Assembly (NCBI GenBank): GCA_003999685.1
Contig: CP021232.1
Location: forward strand, 992,001-1,056,000
DNA from: Taiwanofungus camphoratus
Lineage: Eukaryota; Basidiomycota; Agaricomycetes; Polyporales; Taiwanofungaceae
Direction of reading: 5' to 3'
DNA: 64,000 nt
Below the pieces are notes generated by a model that searched no databases, was not told where the DNA came from, and saw only the letters and a list, made by a program, of their open reading frames with translations. Shown piece by piece: positions 13,336 to 25,685 of the stretch (position 1 is the stretch's first letter; each line of letters starts with the position of its first letter). The position numbers and the translations under genes are program-made.

Positions 13336-16300
13336 TTACACCTTGAAGCTTGTCCGAGCACTTGCCGGCGTGCGCTGGTTAACCGATACGACTTCAGAGT
13401 TACGCCTCACTCTGCCATCCGATGTGGGACTTTTGGTACCGACGGCTGCAGACATGGACTGGCGCCTCGACGGATGCTGAGATCTAAGATCTTCCAATGA
13501 AATGCCTAGCATGTCGCAAAGTTCCTTTTGAGCCTCTGCCATGGCTCTGAACTCGGAGGAGGGAGACTCTGATGAAAAGGCTGCACAAAATACCAGTCAG
13601 AAGGGTGCAATAAGGATAACTATAGAGACCAACTAACCCATTGAGCTGCGACTTGTCGGTAGATCTGTGACAATTCCAATAGCAGTCCGTAATGGGATTG
13701 GAGGTACGGGTGGAATATCTCCCATGCCAGCGGAGCGCATAGCGGGTGACGCCATCGCACTGTTACGATGTACACTGCTCACGGACGTGGACGAACGATG
13801 ACTGCGCCTGTAGACAGATGTCCGTAACCCAGCCCTTGTTGCCCATGCACTGTTCTTGCGGGCCACAAGAACTCGACTGGATCGACGACTAGAAGATCCA
13901 TCTCTTGTTGAACTGACTGGATCTGAGGTTCGATCGGCTAAATCATCGAAGTCTTGAGCTACTTCCTGCGCTTGTCTCCAAGCCTCGTCCCGTTCTGCTT
14001 CCAAAGTTGTTACCTGCTCTCGTAGCTTCTGCCCTTCTGCCAAATGTTTTTTCAAACTATTGTTGAGCTTGTGCAGCGCCATTATGAGTGCACTACTAGA
14101 GTGAACGTCACGAAGATGGGTAAGTTGGCCGAGTTGCACCGTGACATCATATAATTCTTCTGCCAGCTGATCGAGATGATCAGTGACTTCGGACAATTCC
14201 TCCAGCTTCCGAAGGGCCTCAACGTTATCAGAGGGTTCCAGACCGTCCACCATAGATGTGAGATATCCCAGCAACTGTCTGCGCTTGCGTACGTTCAACT
14301 TGTAATTTGTCCTCAGCTCCGCGCTTGATACCTCCAGGCGATGAATCTCATCGGGGAGAGCGCCATTTAGAATGTCAAGTGGTAGGAGGCGGATCGCAGA
14401 AACGTCTGCCGTCTGCTTAATCGCGGTTGATACAAGTTGTTGTAACTGTTGAGATGTAAAAGTCCATTCTGCAGCCTCCTTGGTTAGTCCTCGGAATTTG
14501 ACAGGCGTAGTCTGGAATTTAGGCGATGACGCAGACAAAGTCAACGTTGAAGCTTTACGCATGGTACTGGGTCCGCTTGGGTTGCTCATGAAGGACGAGA
14601 CGGACCCGTTTCGCGATCGAGTGGAGGCGAGAGGTCTGCGCGGACCGATCGGAAGCGGCGGCCTAGTGCGAGGAGTACGTTTCGATATCGCCACCTCAGG
14701 GGTTCCGGCTCGAATTGGACCACCAGGAGGAACGGCAACCACAGGAGATTGTGGCACAGGTCTGCTAACTTCCTCTACATAAGGTGGAGGCGGTCGTTCC
14801 AGCATAATGCGTGTTTCGTCTGTAGCGGATATCGGTGAAGGCGGCAAGGGAGGTAACGCTGCCGATGACGGAGGCGACGGAAGTGGCGAAAGAACCCTAT
14901 CACCGAGCGACTCCTTCAACACAGACGCACGAATTGTCAAATTCTCTGGAGCTGATTGCGTGATGCCCGACCCATTCGAGGATAACAGCACATCATTCGC
15001 CTCCGTGGTAACTTGCATTGCAGGAGCAGGCGTGCTGAAAGAAGGTTCGGGGCAGACCGCGTATGACGGCGGAGGAGAACCAAGTGACTCCTCTGATTGA
15101 CACAGTACGGGTAAAGGAACCGAATTCTGGGACCCTTCAGATCCGCCTGCAGGAGGAACGGGTAGCGGGGGACGAAGAGGGGAGTGAGACCTCGAGTGAG
15201 ACTGACTGGACGTCGCTGATATGTCCCCAGAGGCCATGAGTAATGAGCCGGCCGATGCGCTGTTTTCACGCCACAGAACTGCTCCAGGTGGTTCACGACT
15301 TGACGGAGAAGCCCTTCTTGAAGGCTCCGGTGAAGGGCTATGCGAAGGTGTATTGGACCGGGTGTGAGCTTCCTCTATTGAAGCTAGAGGTTGGACAAGT
15401 TGCGCTGGTGAATGCCCATCAACCGAACCCCCAGAGATACCGCTGGTTGGTGGACTGTGCACGTAATTACTGTCTGCCGAAGGCGGAGGTGTCGGCGGAA
15501 CATGAGTGGAAGGTGACTGGCCAGAAGAGAACACGGTGAAACTCGATGAGCGCAGCAGCGGTGTCCGTTGCGCTAGACGCATCTTTGTATCGGCTACCCC
15601 CCCTCGATTAACAGACACCGTCCGCGGTAGCGGTGGAGGATATGCGCTGGGATGGAGAGGCGGCATCGGCGACATGTGCGCAGAATATAGGGGGCTGAAC
15701 GCGTATGGGGTTTCAGGGAACGTCTGGAGGTTTGCGGTCACTGGCACTAGAGACTCCATGCTCGAGCTGCGAAGAGGGGCCGGAAGCTCCTTTGATGCGA
15801 CCGCGAGGGGAGCGGGTACAGTCCCGCTGCGCCCCCGTCCCGAGGGCCCGCGCACAAGGGTAGACCGTGTCACCGGAAACATGAAGTCGAGCAAGTCCGG
15901 CGATTCAGTAGGAGTATCACCCGAGAGCCGCGCAGTAACAGGCACGGACGGCGCACCCGCATGTGTACGAAAGCGGAGGTCGGTGTCGGAGGGCGAACGA
16001 GACGACATAGGAGAATGAGGGACTTGCACAGACCGCGGGCGCTCGCCGATGGGGAGCAGGATGATGGGCCGATACGTCGCGCTGTTGTTCCGCGGGACAC
16101 TGGAGTCGGAGCGTGAGCGCGGGACGAAGCTCCGTGAGGGACTGCTATGCGATGTGGAGCCATGGGATTTGACAGACGTTCCCGGGGTTGAGACATCGTG
16201 TCGCTCAAACGTCGTCGACGAATACACTGATCCACTGGATGCTGTCTCAGGCCCAGGAGAGAACATGGAGCCTTTCACCGTCAAGTCAAGATTGTGTTTG

Positions 16301-17782
16301 TTCTGCTTCCACGCTTCCGCTCTACCATGCGACTCGGAACTAGCTTCAATGGATAACCCAGCGTGAGATACGCTGAAACGCTGATTTCCTACGTGTCCGG
16401 AATCTAGAGACGAAGAGGAGGTCTGTATCTTTGACGAATCAACACTACGACGGTTGGAAAACGATTGGGTAAGAGAGTGGGCCGAGTTATCCGACGAACT
16501 TCCCTCTACAAAGAGTGGTGTATACGGTGCAGAAGGTGCAGAGGATGATGCTTCCGATATAGGCGATATCTGCGATATAGCCTGCCGGTCTTCAGGTGGA
16601 CGAGGCATGCTTCTCCGCCCAGATGCACTAGCTTCCAATGGATACGGCAACTCTGTACCAATGCGCCGACTTTCAACCATAGTCCCGTTCGTGTTTGCGC
16701 TACTCAATCCCCCCGACAACTGGGCACTCGGTGGAAGAGGGGGGACGGGTGGAATCGACGAGCGCAACCCGGACTCGGGCGAGCCAACAAATTCGGCGTC
16801 GCTGTTGCTCGTCCTGTGGTCGCGCCGAGATAATGTGAATGAGTGCTCTCCACGCGGGAGGGTAGCCGAGTCCTGCCGCGTGACGCCCGAGCGGTAGCGC
16901 GAGGCACGCGAGTCGTTCGTGAGGATGAACGCGCTCCCGACGAGTGCGCGAGCCAGGGTCGTTCCGGAGACGGAAGACGACATGTCATCAGTGTACACGG
17001 ATGCTGGGCTCGCAGGACGTGTTGGACCGTTACTACCTGGGACTGGGAGATGGGAAGAAGGGCCCGCGGAGGCTCCTGCTGATGCTGACAGTTGAATCTT
17101 GATTTTTGAGCCTGTCGGGTTCTCGGGTATCTTGATGGGAGCGGGGGTGGGCTTTCTTGAGGGCCCTTGGCTGCTCTGTGATAGCAAAATTGTATACAAT
17201 GAGAGACAATTGCTTTTCCGCGATAGAACGGCCTACATTCTCTCCAGACCCATGCAATTCACTACCATCATCAAGATCGATGACCTGAGGTTGCTAAAGA
17301 ATCAATGTAAGTGTTGTGCGGATGCTGAAGGAGCCCTTCAACGTACTGACCTCACGCGATCCTTGCGACTGAGGCTCTATTATGATGATATCATCAACGG
17401 AGGTAGTGCTGGAGACTTCACGGGTCCAGCTGCTATCTGTACCCGGTCCTGCTATAGCAGCCGTGCTCCCATTTACACAGGGTAAAGAAGCATTGCGTTC
17501 TGGGGGCTCACGCCTCTCTCCTTGGAGCAATTCTGCAGGAAACCAATCCGAATATGATTCTCGATAATTCAGGTCGAGCTGCACTCGTGGAATTGACGTT
17601 CTACCAGAGTCGTACAAGCGAGGCTGTGCAGGCTCGTCGGAATGAAGGGTGTGTAACCTAGCTTTCTCGTGTATGTCCGGTGAGGCAAACGACGCAGGGG
17701 ACGGTGGAGACTGAGCTCGACGTCCTCCGGCGATACTGGTTATCTTCTTCTGAACCTTCCGCTTGTTGAACACAGAGAGCAT
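13336..17782 (-). CDS. Large Ser/Pro-rich coiled-coil protein, unrecognised
   Basis: About 1,400 residues; I do not recognise a named family. Exon 1 (17782 to about 17351) starts MLSVFNKRKVQKKITSIAGG and includes NYRESYSDWFPAELL. A small exon (about 17285-17230) reads QPQVIDLDDGSELHGSGEN in phase. A long exon (about 17181-13635) is Ser/Pro/Arg-rich and probably disordered. Near its end (about 14500-13950) a helical segment begins EWTFTSQQLQQLVSTAIKQ and runs through LNVRKRRQLLGYLTSMVDGL, LAEELYDVTVQLGQL and VTTLEAERDEAWRQAQ, a clear coiled coil. The last exon (about 13580-13336) has FRAMAEAQKELCDMLGISLE. The architecture suggests a scaffold or cell-polarity/septation protein, but that is inference only. 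Donors GTCAGT and GTTAGT are used. Confidence 0.82.
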
Positions 17783-20004
17783 TACTTTGAAGTAGCTGGG
17801 AAGCGAAATTCATAAAGAACGAAGTGGCAGTCACCCGTCCTGCCCGCGCAGATGTTGGAAGGATGAGACAGAGAAGGGTCGACGGTGAGACATTATGTCT
17901 CGACATCAATCTCTCTCGGAGACGCCGTACCAACCATCTTATGATGGCGGCTTCTTGCCACAATCATATCTCTAGCAACCTGTTTCGCCTCTTAGGCGGG
18001 CGTATCTGATTTCTGGGTTTCAAATCAGGGAATTGATCTCCGAGAGACTGTGTATGACGGCCGCAAACCCCATCACACGGGCTGCATACCAGCCGCCATT
18101 GGCTCTCACGGCCGGTTCGTGACTTACACCGGCCCCGAGATGAATTGCGCTCAATGTTCCCACGACGATTTGCACCTTCACATCCTTCAAATCCGGAGCT
18201 CATGCATCTCCACAACTCAATTACTCGTTTTCTACTTCCTCGATGCGTATGATGTGACGGGGTAAACTTTGATTTAAAAAGGAGCATATTTGCATGTTGT
18301 GTTCTCCCGTGCACCTCGCACTTTGGCCGTGACTGACGCGACTGCGATGAGAATATAGCCTTGAGTTTAGCGGAGTGTTCCTGTTCCATTATTTGCAAAT
18401 ACGCATGCGAGACTTTCCTGTGTCTGCACACCACGCCTGGAACTGATGTCTGGTTGATCAGGGACACCATTGGCCCCATCAACCAGGCGCTCCAACTACA
18501 GTCGAATAAAGGACAGTGGCTCCCTTCCTTACAAACGAGTCTGTTCCAATACTCAACACTTCCCAAGCTACGCATAGCTTATCAATGACCATACCAATGA
18601 TGTGAGATCGGATGCGGTGTGAAGGTGGACATGACTTTGAAGTACTCGTATCAGTGATAGTCGCAAGTCTGACAGCGTCCCTCCAAAGAACCCAACGGCA
18701 ACGGATCCATCAAACACCAGCCACATTAGAGTGTATTTGCAGGTCAGAGCGAAAAAAAGAAATTTCCTTACGTTTCCGCCACCTGATTGGCCGATAATCG
18801 AGACCTAAGTCTCTGCAGATACACTCTACTTACACAGTTCCCCCTTCCAACCGGCGGCAATCACGAGGATTGTGCGAAACGTGACCACCGCCTTGATCTC
18901 ACCTGAGCTCACTGTTCATAGAGTTGGACTTGTTGCACGCACCATCAAACCATGGCTGAGCGCTTCCGGTAGCTTTGACAGAACCAAGTGATCACACGCG
19001 GGATTACTTACGGTCTCATTGAGATCGGCTGACAAGTGGACGTAATTGCAAGCACATCTCTACCGCAAAGAGTGCCGCGTTCTTGGAGTTCGCGGTTCTT
19101 TGGTGAGTCCAAGTGCCCACAAATCGGACAGCACATACAGGGACTACTTACTAGAACGCCTGGTGCCTGCCGCATGTGCACGCCACCTTATCTGAAGTGA
19201 CAGAACGTTAATTCAGCTGTCCGTTATACGCTCAGGAACCCCTAGCCTGGTCTTTGCATGGGACTATTTGGACCATTGAAACGCGTATCTGTTACCCCCT
19301 TCCCTCCTGTTAAACGCTGCTTTGAGACCTACCGTTGTGTGCTCATATCGAACACTGATGCAGACGTCCGGCCCTATCTATTGCTGACGTGAGTATGAGA
19401 CAATACACGGCATTCATTACAAAAAACTCTGCAGAGTAAACAGATAAGACACAAGCCAATCCTCGCCATGATGTTGGCGGTGTACGGCATACAACTTATT
19501 ACGGGAATGGCGAAACGATAGCAGTCAGAGCTAAATGCTGAAGCGATTTGGGTAAGTAGATGGGTGAGATTGTGCAGCTGCGATACAGCCATTGATCTTG
19601 TCCTCAAAGCATCCGCAGGAGTTCCGTGATAAGTCAACGAGTGTATTATTTGGATTCGGATGATATGCACGGGGTCCAACCGACTCATGCGCCCAAGTCC
19701 CTAATGTCTCGAATGATGGACGGTCCTCGGGTGCGGTGTGTTCTCAGTGGATTGCAAGAGACTGCAAGGCCGCTATCCTTACACTCCCTCAAAATGAACG
19801 GTGAGCGCTAGCTTCTGAACACGCGTCCCAGCTCAATGCTGTCAAACGCGCCCCACGTGACTTGCTGGAGACCGTCCCTGGCGTTGCTCAAACGTTGCCA
19901 CAAAGAAAAGCTTGCAGGATGAAGCCAGATGGCTCGGTTGACCGTCGACAGCGGTACATATTAATGCCACCTTCTACAATAATGAATAATACATCAGTAT
20001 AGTA
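17783..20004. other. Long intergenic region, no gene seen
   Basis: About 2.2 kb, the largest gene-free stretch in the left half. The longest open frame (minus, 17964-18575) has no protein-like pattern or splice context. The region holds an imperfect inverted repeat at 18727-18828, listed separately. It lies upstream of the coiled-coil gene and downstream of the RSC7-like gene. Confidence 0.45.
18727..18828. repeat. Imperfect inverted repeat, 16-bp arms
   Basis: TAGAGTGTATTTGCAG at 18727-18742 is matched on the other strand by TAGAGTGTATCTGCAG (18828-18813), one mismatch, with about 70 nt between. It could form a hairpin in DNA or RNA, or be paired binding sites or the ends of a tiny element. 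No target-site duplication was found. Confidence 0.55.
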
Positions 20005-21942
20005 TCAAGATAGAAGCCCGGCCAGATGCATGAACGGTGCCCGTGCCCTCGTGCCTTCCTCATCGATCTCATCATCCTTGGGTGGTTCCATGACGGTATC
20101 GACCCACGCCAGTGCCCATGCAGAGTGTCCGGCCTTGGACCCGCCTAACACGCGTCTCTTCTCCCCCTCGTCCGGGAGGGCCTCCCATCGAGAACGGGTC
20201 GGTTGTGTATCCGAACGGTCTGCACAGCGTTCCAATTCGGTGTTACTCCTAAGTCAAATGATGAGGTACATGGCTCACATAGTACGACACCCGAATGTGG
20301 CTCATAAACACCAAGAGGCAGCTCGCCCTCGTCATCCCATATTTTTCTCCTCTTACCCTTGTAATTGCCCCCGCTCCCTTCACTCCTCTTCACACCTGTC
20401 ATCTCCTCACCATCGCCAACACCTCCTCCTCCTCTGCTGTCAACTTGCATCCGCATCACGCCCTCTCTGCTCTTAGCCACCTCCCCTAAGATCCCGCCGC
20501 ACTCTTTCAGAGCCTCTCGTCTCAGTCGCGCCCACTCTGCGCTCTGCTCCATAGTCCGCTGCGCGGCTACGAACATCCAATTCTCCTCGTTCAGCCCGTC
20601 GCGATTCAAGAAAGACTTGCGAACGGCGTTCAGCGGTCCGTCGCTGTACGGGCCCCAGCCTGACCCGCCGAAGATCGTCGTTGGCCCCCCTGCACGATAC
20701 ATCCCCACTCCGCTTCCGCCGCGCTCGGTTTTGCTCATCTGAGCGCCTGAGCCAGCGCCGAGTGCTGCAGCCTCCGCCGCGAGGGTAGAGGTGTCTTGCA
20801 GCTCGCCGACGGGATCGCCTGGTTTCAGGCCTTTTGCTGTGATCTCTTCGAGCGCCTTGTCTTCGTAGTAATCGTCTACCACCCACCTTCCGTCTGTAGC
20901 CGTAGCTTTTTAGACACGTCCAGTTAATTTATGCTAAGTGATATGACGGACCGAGAATCATCTTGGCTCCATGGAGCTTGTACGCGCTCCGCGCCGTGAT
21001 CAGCGTAACGCTGCGTGTTCGTAAATGTGATCCAAGCTTGCCGGCCTCGATGAGGTGCTCCTTCTCCCATTGAGTTGCATTGAGCTTCATTGCAAGAGGG
21101 TTCCTCCGGAAGTAGTATAGCGAATCACGGAATCCGGAGGTACGGGCAGCATCGATGGCGAGCATATACTTGCGTTCAGGATGTCGGTTGGGCAATATAA
21201 ATGTCTGCGCTTTGAGTCGACGGTCTCCATGAAAACATCAACCTCCTACTCGTAGGATAGTCCTGAATGACTCACTGCCTAGTAAGTTGCCATTGATGTC
21301 GATCTTCGTGTCGCCCTTGGGATCATCGTCGGTGACATATTCGTCGTTTTCAATGATGTATACCTTCCCTTGTATTCGACGGAATGGTTTTCCACCACCT
21401 GTTGGCCCCTCCTCGCCCGCCTGCGCCTCTACTCCAGCAACCTCGCCCTCCTCCTGTCCATCTTCCTCCGTCCGGCGAGGTAGCTTAATAGTAAAAGATC
21501 CTCGACCCCTGCCTCTGCCACGTCCGCGCCCTCTGCCTCTGGCTCTCGGCGTCAATGTCCCGGTCGATAGACCGCGGCCGCGTCCCCGTGGTCGTCCTCG
21601 TCCTCTCTTGGACGGCCCCGCCTCTTCCCCTACACCCTCTTCTCCATCGGGCATCGCCTCGTTATCGCTCTCCCCGTGTACGCTTCCACCCTCATTAGCA
21701 TCCGGGGTTTGTACTTCGGTTTTGTCGTCGTCTTCTCCCACTCGCGGTGAGTCAACGCTTGCACTAGCGCCATCCCCTGATGCCATCTCAACATCCTCCG
21801 TCTCCTCCTGTTCATCTGCGTCGGTCACTTCAACATCTTCGTCTTCAGGTGGAACTACAACCGTTGGGCGGGAGGAAGAAGCTGCAGCGTTCCCCCGTCC
21901 ACGCCGAGGTTTGATGATAATTTTGGTGCCCGAGGACTTCAT
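20005..21942 (-). CDS. Chromatin-remodelling complex subunit RSC7/Swp82 family
   Basis: Subunit of the RSC or SWI/SNF-type nucleosome remodeller (Npl6/Rsc7 and Swp82 family). It starts MKSSGTKIIIKPRRGRGNAA. An acidic stretch is followed by AT-hook-like KRGRGRPRGRGRG and a long Arg-Gly repeat (about 21640-21500). The family core begins GKVYIIENDEYVTDDDPKGD and goes on through LPNRHPERKYMLAIDAARTS, GFRDSLYYFRRN, TARSAYKLHGAKMIL and, after an intron with donor GTCCGT (20951-20894), DGRWVVDDYYEDKA. Further on, GVYEPHSGVVLY joins RSDTQPTRSRWEAL over an intron near 20284-20230. The protein ends MHLAGLLS at 20005. There are four exons. The core motif order is diagnostic; which complex it belongs to cannot be told from sequence. 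Confidence 0.9.
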
Positions 21943-22846
21943 GTGTATACTGCGTAGCTTTTGCGGTTTGCTCGTCTAGTAGTGAGGATGCAAACTGCCC
22001 TTATATCTCTATGTCCTGAATGCCAGTGAGAACAGCCACAAGACGAACGCGACCAGACGCGCTACGCGCATGAATGTCACGTTCGACTGTGACTCTGATC
22101 ACGCCCCAGCGCTACAAGACAACGACGAGCAGAGAACACAAGGCATCCACGAAGTATTCTTATATAAGACCGCAACGTATTTAGGAAAAGACAGCAGCTT
22201 GAAAGGGCTCAGGACGCCAATGTGTCACACATATGCGAACGAGAAAGCAAATCATTATTGCATAGCATGACAACTTTTTCGTACCCTAACGGCTACCCAA
22301 CATCATGACCAAGTCAGGATACATGCACTTCTCGGACCTGAAGCGCAGCACAAGGCGAAGCGACAAACCAGGGACGTCCTCATCGAAGGGCATGGCGCTA
22401 TTGACTGTCCATAGTCCACCCCGCATAATTTGGCATGACATCCCTATTGTGCGAGCCTAACAGCCAATGGGACGTTTTACTCTGCAATGAAATGAGGTAT
22501 GTCAAATCATGAGCATGCAGTGAAATAAGGCTTATAGATACGCACTGGAACGAGCCCGCATTTTTCTGCGTTTACGTCTGAGTCTGCGAGACCTCTTCTT
22601 CTTCCACTTCTCTCTCATACTGCGCAGAGAATGATGAGTGATCCAATGTCAAAAGCGCAAAAGATAACCACTACTCACATGTCGAGTTATGGGAAGTGCT
22701 ACCGCGATGCTGCCGGGAGATGCGGGGATATGAGGCTGCATGTGCTATACAGTTTTGATTGTGTCAGCTTCCCACGGGTGTCTCCAGTACTTCAGCCCAA
22801 TTTGAGCGCGCTGGCGTCTTCCAGTTCCTTCATCGCAGTTGCAGTG
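21943..22846. other. Divergent intergenic region (RSC7-like / unknown protein)
   Basis: About 900 bp between divergent starts. An open frame continues upstream of the chosen start at 22847 to 22631 in the same frame, but its residues look like non-coding translation. No other feature was recognised. Confidence 0.4.
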
Positions 22847-24467
22847 ATGGGTACGCGACCCAAGGTGCCCGCCGCATTACATTCTGAGCTCTCGGAGTAT
22901 GCTGCCTTGCTACGTGCTCTCCGGACCAACGACAATCTTGATCTAGCTTTGCAGCTTACGCGTGCAACCTCTACTCCCACATCCGATCGTGTTGGCCTGG
23001 CTGTTGATGGTGATGCCGAGTCTGAGAGGCCTCTGAGCGATTCCGTATCTCAGGACGCTCTACATGATGAATTTGAGGTTTCTCCAACAAATGTGAGGCG
23101 TACTTTGAAGCGGCGAGCTAGCGCCTCCGGTTCCCCTAGCAAGAAGGAAAGGGTGCGGGATACTTGGACAAGATGGCCTCTAATGACTGGCGACGTGCAT
23201 GTCCCTGAATGGAGCCTGGAAGATGAAGTCAAGTTAATTGCTCTTCAAACCTTGAAGTCCGAGCCCTTTTCTGCACCTGGTGAAGGCGTGCCTGCGAGTG
23301 ATCAAGATGGAGATGAAGACGATTCTTCGTTGTCATTACCCAATCTGCATGCTCTCACTTCTGATTCGGCCATACACTTGTCTCGTATACTGGCTTTGCT
23401 GGCTGCTCACGTGCCCCCTGCGGAAAAGAGCATGCAAAATAGGGTACGGCCAATCAACTGGGAAACTGTTCTTGAGGTTGTTGGCGCAAATAGGCTAGTG
23501 GAAGCGAAGTCCGTCTGTGCTATTCGTGTCTTTGTTGGGCTCGTATGAATGCGTTGAGGCAGTGTTCTTCATAGCGTACGCCAGCGCATGGAACGGATGT
23601 ATGGCCCTTCGCCATTACGTGGTTTGTATTTTGGTTTATGAGGTCATCGCGCCGCTCATTAAGCTTTCTATAGCAGTAGAACGTCTGCGGGTGATGCATT
23701 CTGTGGAGCAAAGGCTTGTTAACGCCTGTTCGGCCCATGAACTCAGCTTTTTGGCATTGCCTGGTTACGATCCCACGGCTTCTCTACCGAAACGTACGTA
23801 TCATTCACTTCTCGTCAACGTTTTCTTATTTCAATATCTCTAGGGAAAAGGGGACCGTACAGGAAACGACAAAAGGTTGCTTCTCAAGGCGTCACAAATG
23901 TGACCTAGAAGCGTGATCGTTTGTCTAGTCGTTGATATGCTCTACATTATGTGTGGCTATAGCAGGAAAATCACGACATTGGCATTGTATGTGTTTATGT
24001 TTCTGCCTATCTTGTTCTGAAATCTGATGGTGTTGTAGATTTCCCATAATTACAAGGATAAAGGGCGGTCCAGCTACAATTTTTCGACAGTAGCGCATCA
24101 CCTTCCATTACCAAGTGGTCAGCTTCAATCTAAGCTTTTTGCCCTTGCTCCTGCTGTAACTGGTGAGTTGTTCTCCGTCCATATCGGAAGTATCCTTCGT
24201 TATGATGTTTGAGGCATTTGGCTTTAGCAAGGGCGCCCCTTGCATTGCAGAAACCTATCTCAGCTACCTTCGGGCCTCTGCTTTGGCAGATGTGTCCGCT
24301 TTTTCTGAACCTATGTTCCATGGATTCTATTTGTATTACTTGCTAACTAACCTTCTTTTTCAGGTGTTTATAGTCATTTGGACTTCATGCAAGGCCAAGC
24401 CACGAACACGCATATGAAAAGGATGTCACGTAGTCTATGCCTACCATGCCTACCATGTTTGTATTGA
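22847..24467 (+). CDS. Unrecognised basic protein, six or more exons with a 21-nt microexon
   Basis: I do not know its function. It starts MGTRPKVPAALHSELSEYAA (22847). RRASASGSPSKKERVRDTWT then leads into TRWPLMTGDVHVPEWSLEDE, a Trp-bearing segment that faintly recalls Myb/SANT-like proteins. RVRPINWETVLEVVGAN is followed by an intron (23509-23562, donor GTCCGT), then HSVRQRMERMYGPSPL, VERLRVMHSVEQRLVNAC, and a strongly basic KRKRGPYRKRQKVASQG, a possible nuclear localisation signal. The microexon 23967-23987 encodes ENHDIGI and joins in phase to ISHNYKDKGRSSYNFSTVAH. The last exon has GVYSHLDFMQGQATNTHMKR and a stop at 24465-24467. A nuclear, perhaps DNA-binding, role is a guess. The final two exons are the least certain. 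Confidence 0.65.
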
Positions 24468-24523
24468 TTGTATGAATGCATAGGATATAATTATTGTCTG
24501 AAAGTCTTCCGCCTGCACTAGCA

Positions 24524-25434
24524 TTAGCCTGCAGTCCCACTCATTACTTCGTATAATCCATCTATTTGTCTCCTGCCCAATCTCTCGTTCCAGAATCGCA
24601 TGATGGGTTCCCACTCATCCCGCGACCGTGGCATGCCATCACCGCCGCCCATCTTCACCTCAACCAAGTGACTGTACGCCTTTTTGAAGGCTGTGATGGC
24701 ACCCGATGGTAATGCAGACTCGGCAGGAGATGGACGATGAAATACCAATAAGGTTGTCGGGCAGGTTGTTGAGAGTGTAGGGTATGATAGCAAGGGACCG
24801 GACACGCTCACGATGGACCCCAGCGGTCTCAAGACGTACGGCTCAGTAGACTGCTGCTCTTTCTGTTTCTGGAGCTCCCCCTTCCACCATTTCAATCCAA
24901 ACTCAACAGCTACACTGCCACCCTGTGCAAAGCCGAAGAAGTGAATCCTTTGCGGGGGCCAGGCGCAGTCCTGGACGAGGTGGTCAAGCACTCTGCTTAT
25001 AAGATCCAAGGCAGGAGTTGGGTTTGGTCGGTCGATGAGCTCGCCGAGAGGGTCGAAGGAGGTGTACCATTGAAATGCTTGTTCGTACAAGTATGGGATC
25101 CTACGTACTTGTCAGCGATATGCTAGAACTGAATGATATGACGGTCTTCGCTCACTGTTCAGGAGCGCGCAATGCCAAAGTGGCAGTCTGCGGCAGCTTC
25201 AGCTGACGACCTAGCTTGGAAAACGGTATTTGGGTGTCCCCTGTTTTGATCGTCAAGGATGCACCACAAGAAATAAAATTACTTACCTAGACCATGTAGA
25301 AGCACCAAGAGGTTTTCATCTGTACCATCATCACTCGCACTGTAGGTGAATGGGACCGGTATTGAAGACACCTGTGGAGGTTTCTTGGTCCTTGGATTAA
25401 TGTTGTATGACTTGTGGATATGCAGGTCAGACAT
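24524..25434 (-). CDS. Alpha/beta-hydrolase (phospholipase/carboxylesterase type), probable pseudoenzyme
   Basis: Resembles the acyl-protein thioesterase/carboxylesterase family. Exon 1 (25434 to about 25288) begins MSDLHIHKSYNINPRTKKPP and ends ENLLVLLHGLG, the usual oxyanion-hole LHGLGD strand. Exon 2 has DTQIPFSKLGRQLKLPQTA and LALRAPEQ. Exon 3 has YLYEQAFQWYTSFDPLGE, the elbow FGFAQGGSVAVEF, SIVSVSGPLL, TTLLVFHRPSPAESA and GGGDGMPRSRDEWEPIMRFW. The nucleophile elbow, normally G-F-S-Q-G-G, has Ala in place of Ser. The usual Asp after the sixth strand and the C-terminal His are also not visible. The fold is otherwise intact, so a binding or regulatory role is possible. It overlaps no neighbour; only 56 bp separate it from the convergent gene that ends at 24467. 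Confidence 0.82.
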
Positions 25435-25685
25435 GATTTGATAGCTGCGCCGGGTCTGCGCATGGTTTTAACTCTTTCCTTAGAGTCCGTAAACCTCACT
25501 AAACGGAGACCGCTGCAATTATAATTGTGCCGTATACATCCGTTACGACTTTAGTGAGAAACGACACTTCCGTTATTTAATGAGAAGCCGGAACTTGAGC
25601 CTACCGTGACCGACTACATCCGAGGCCACTTTGAGGCAACTCGACTTATAACGACGTTCCATCAACTAATGATCAACAGGAAGCC

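Noticed and set aside
15506-16897. Several plus-strand frames of 100-170 codons
   Set aside because: They are shadows of the long Ser/Pro-rich exon on the minus strand.
17964-18575. A 203-codon minus-strand frame
   Set aside because: No protein-like pattern, no splice context and random composition.
21287-21979. A 230-codon plus-strand frame rich in Pro and Ser
   Set aside because: It is the complement of the Arg-Gly/AT-hook part of the RSC7-like gene.
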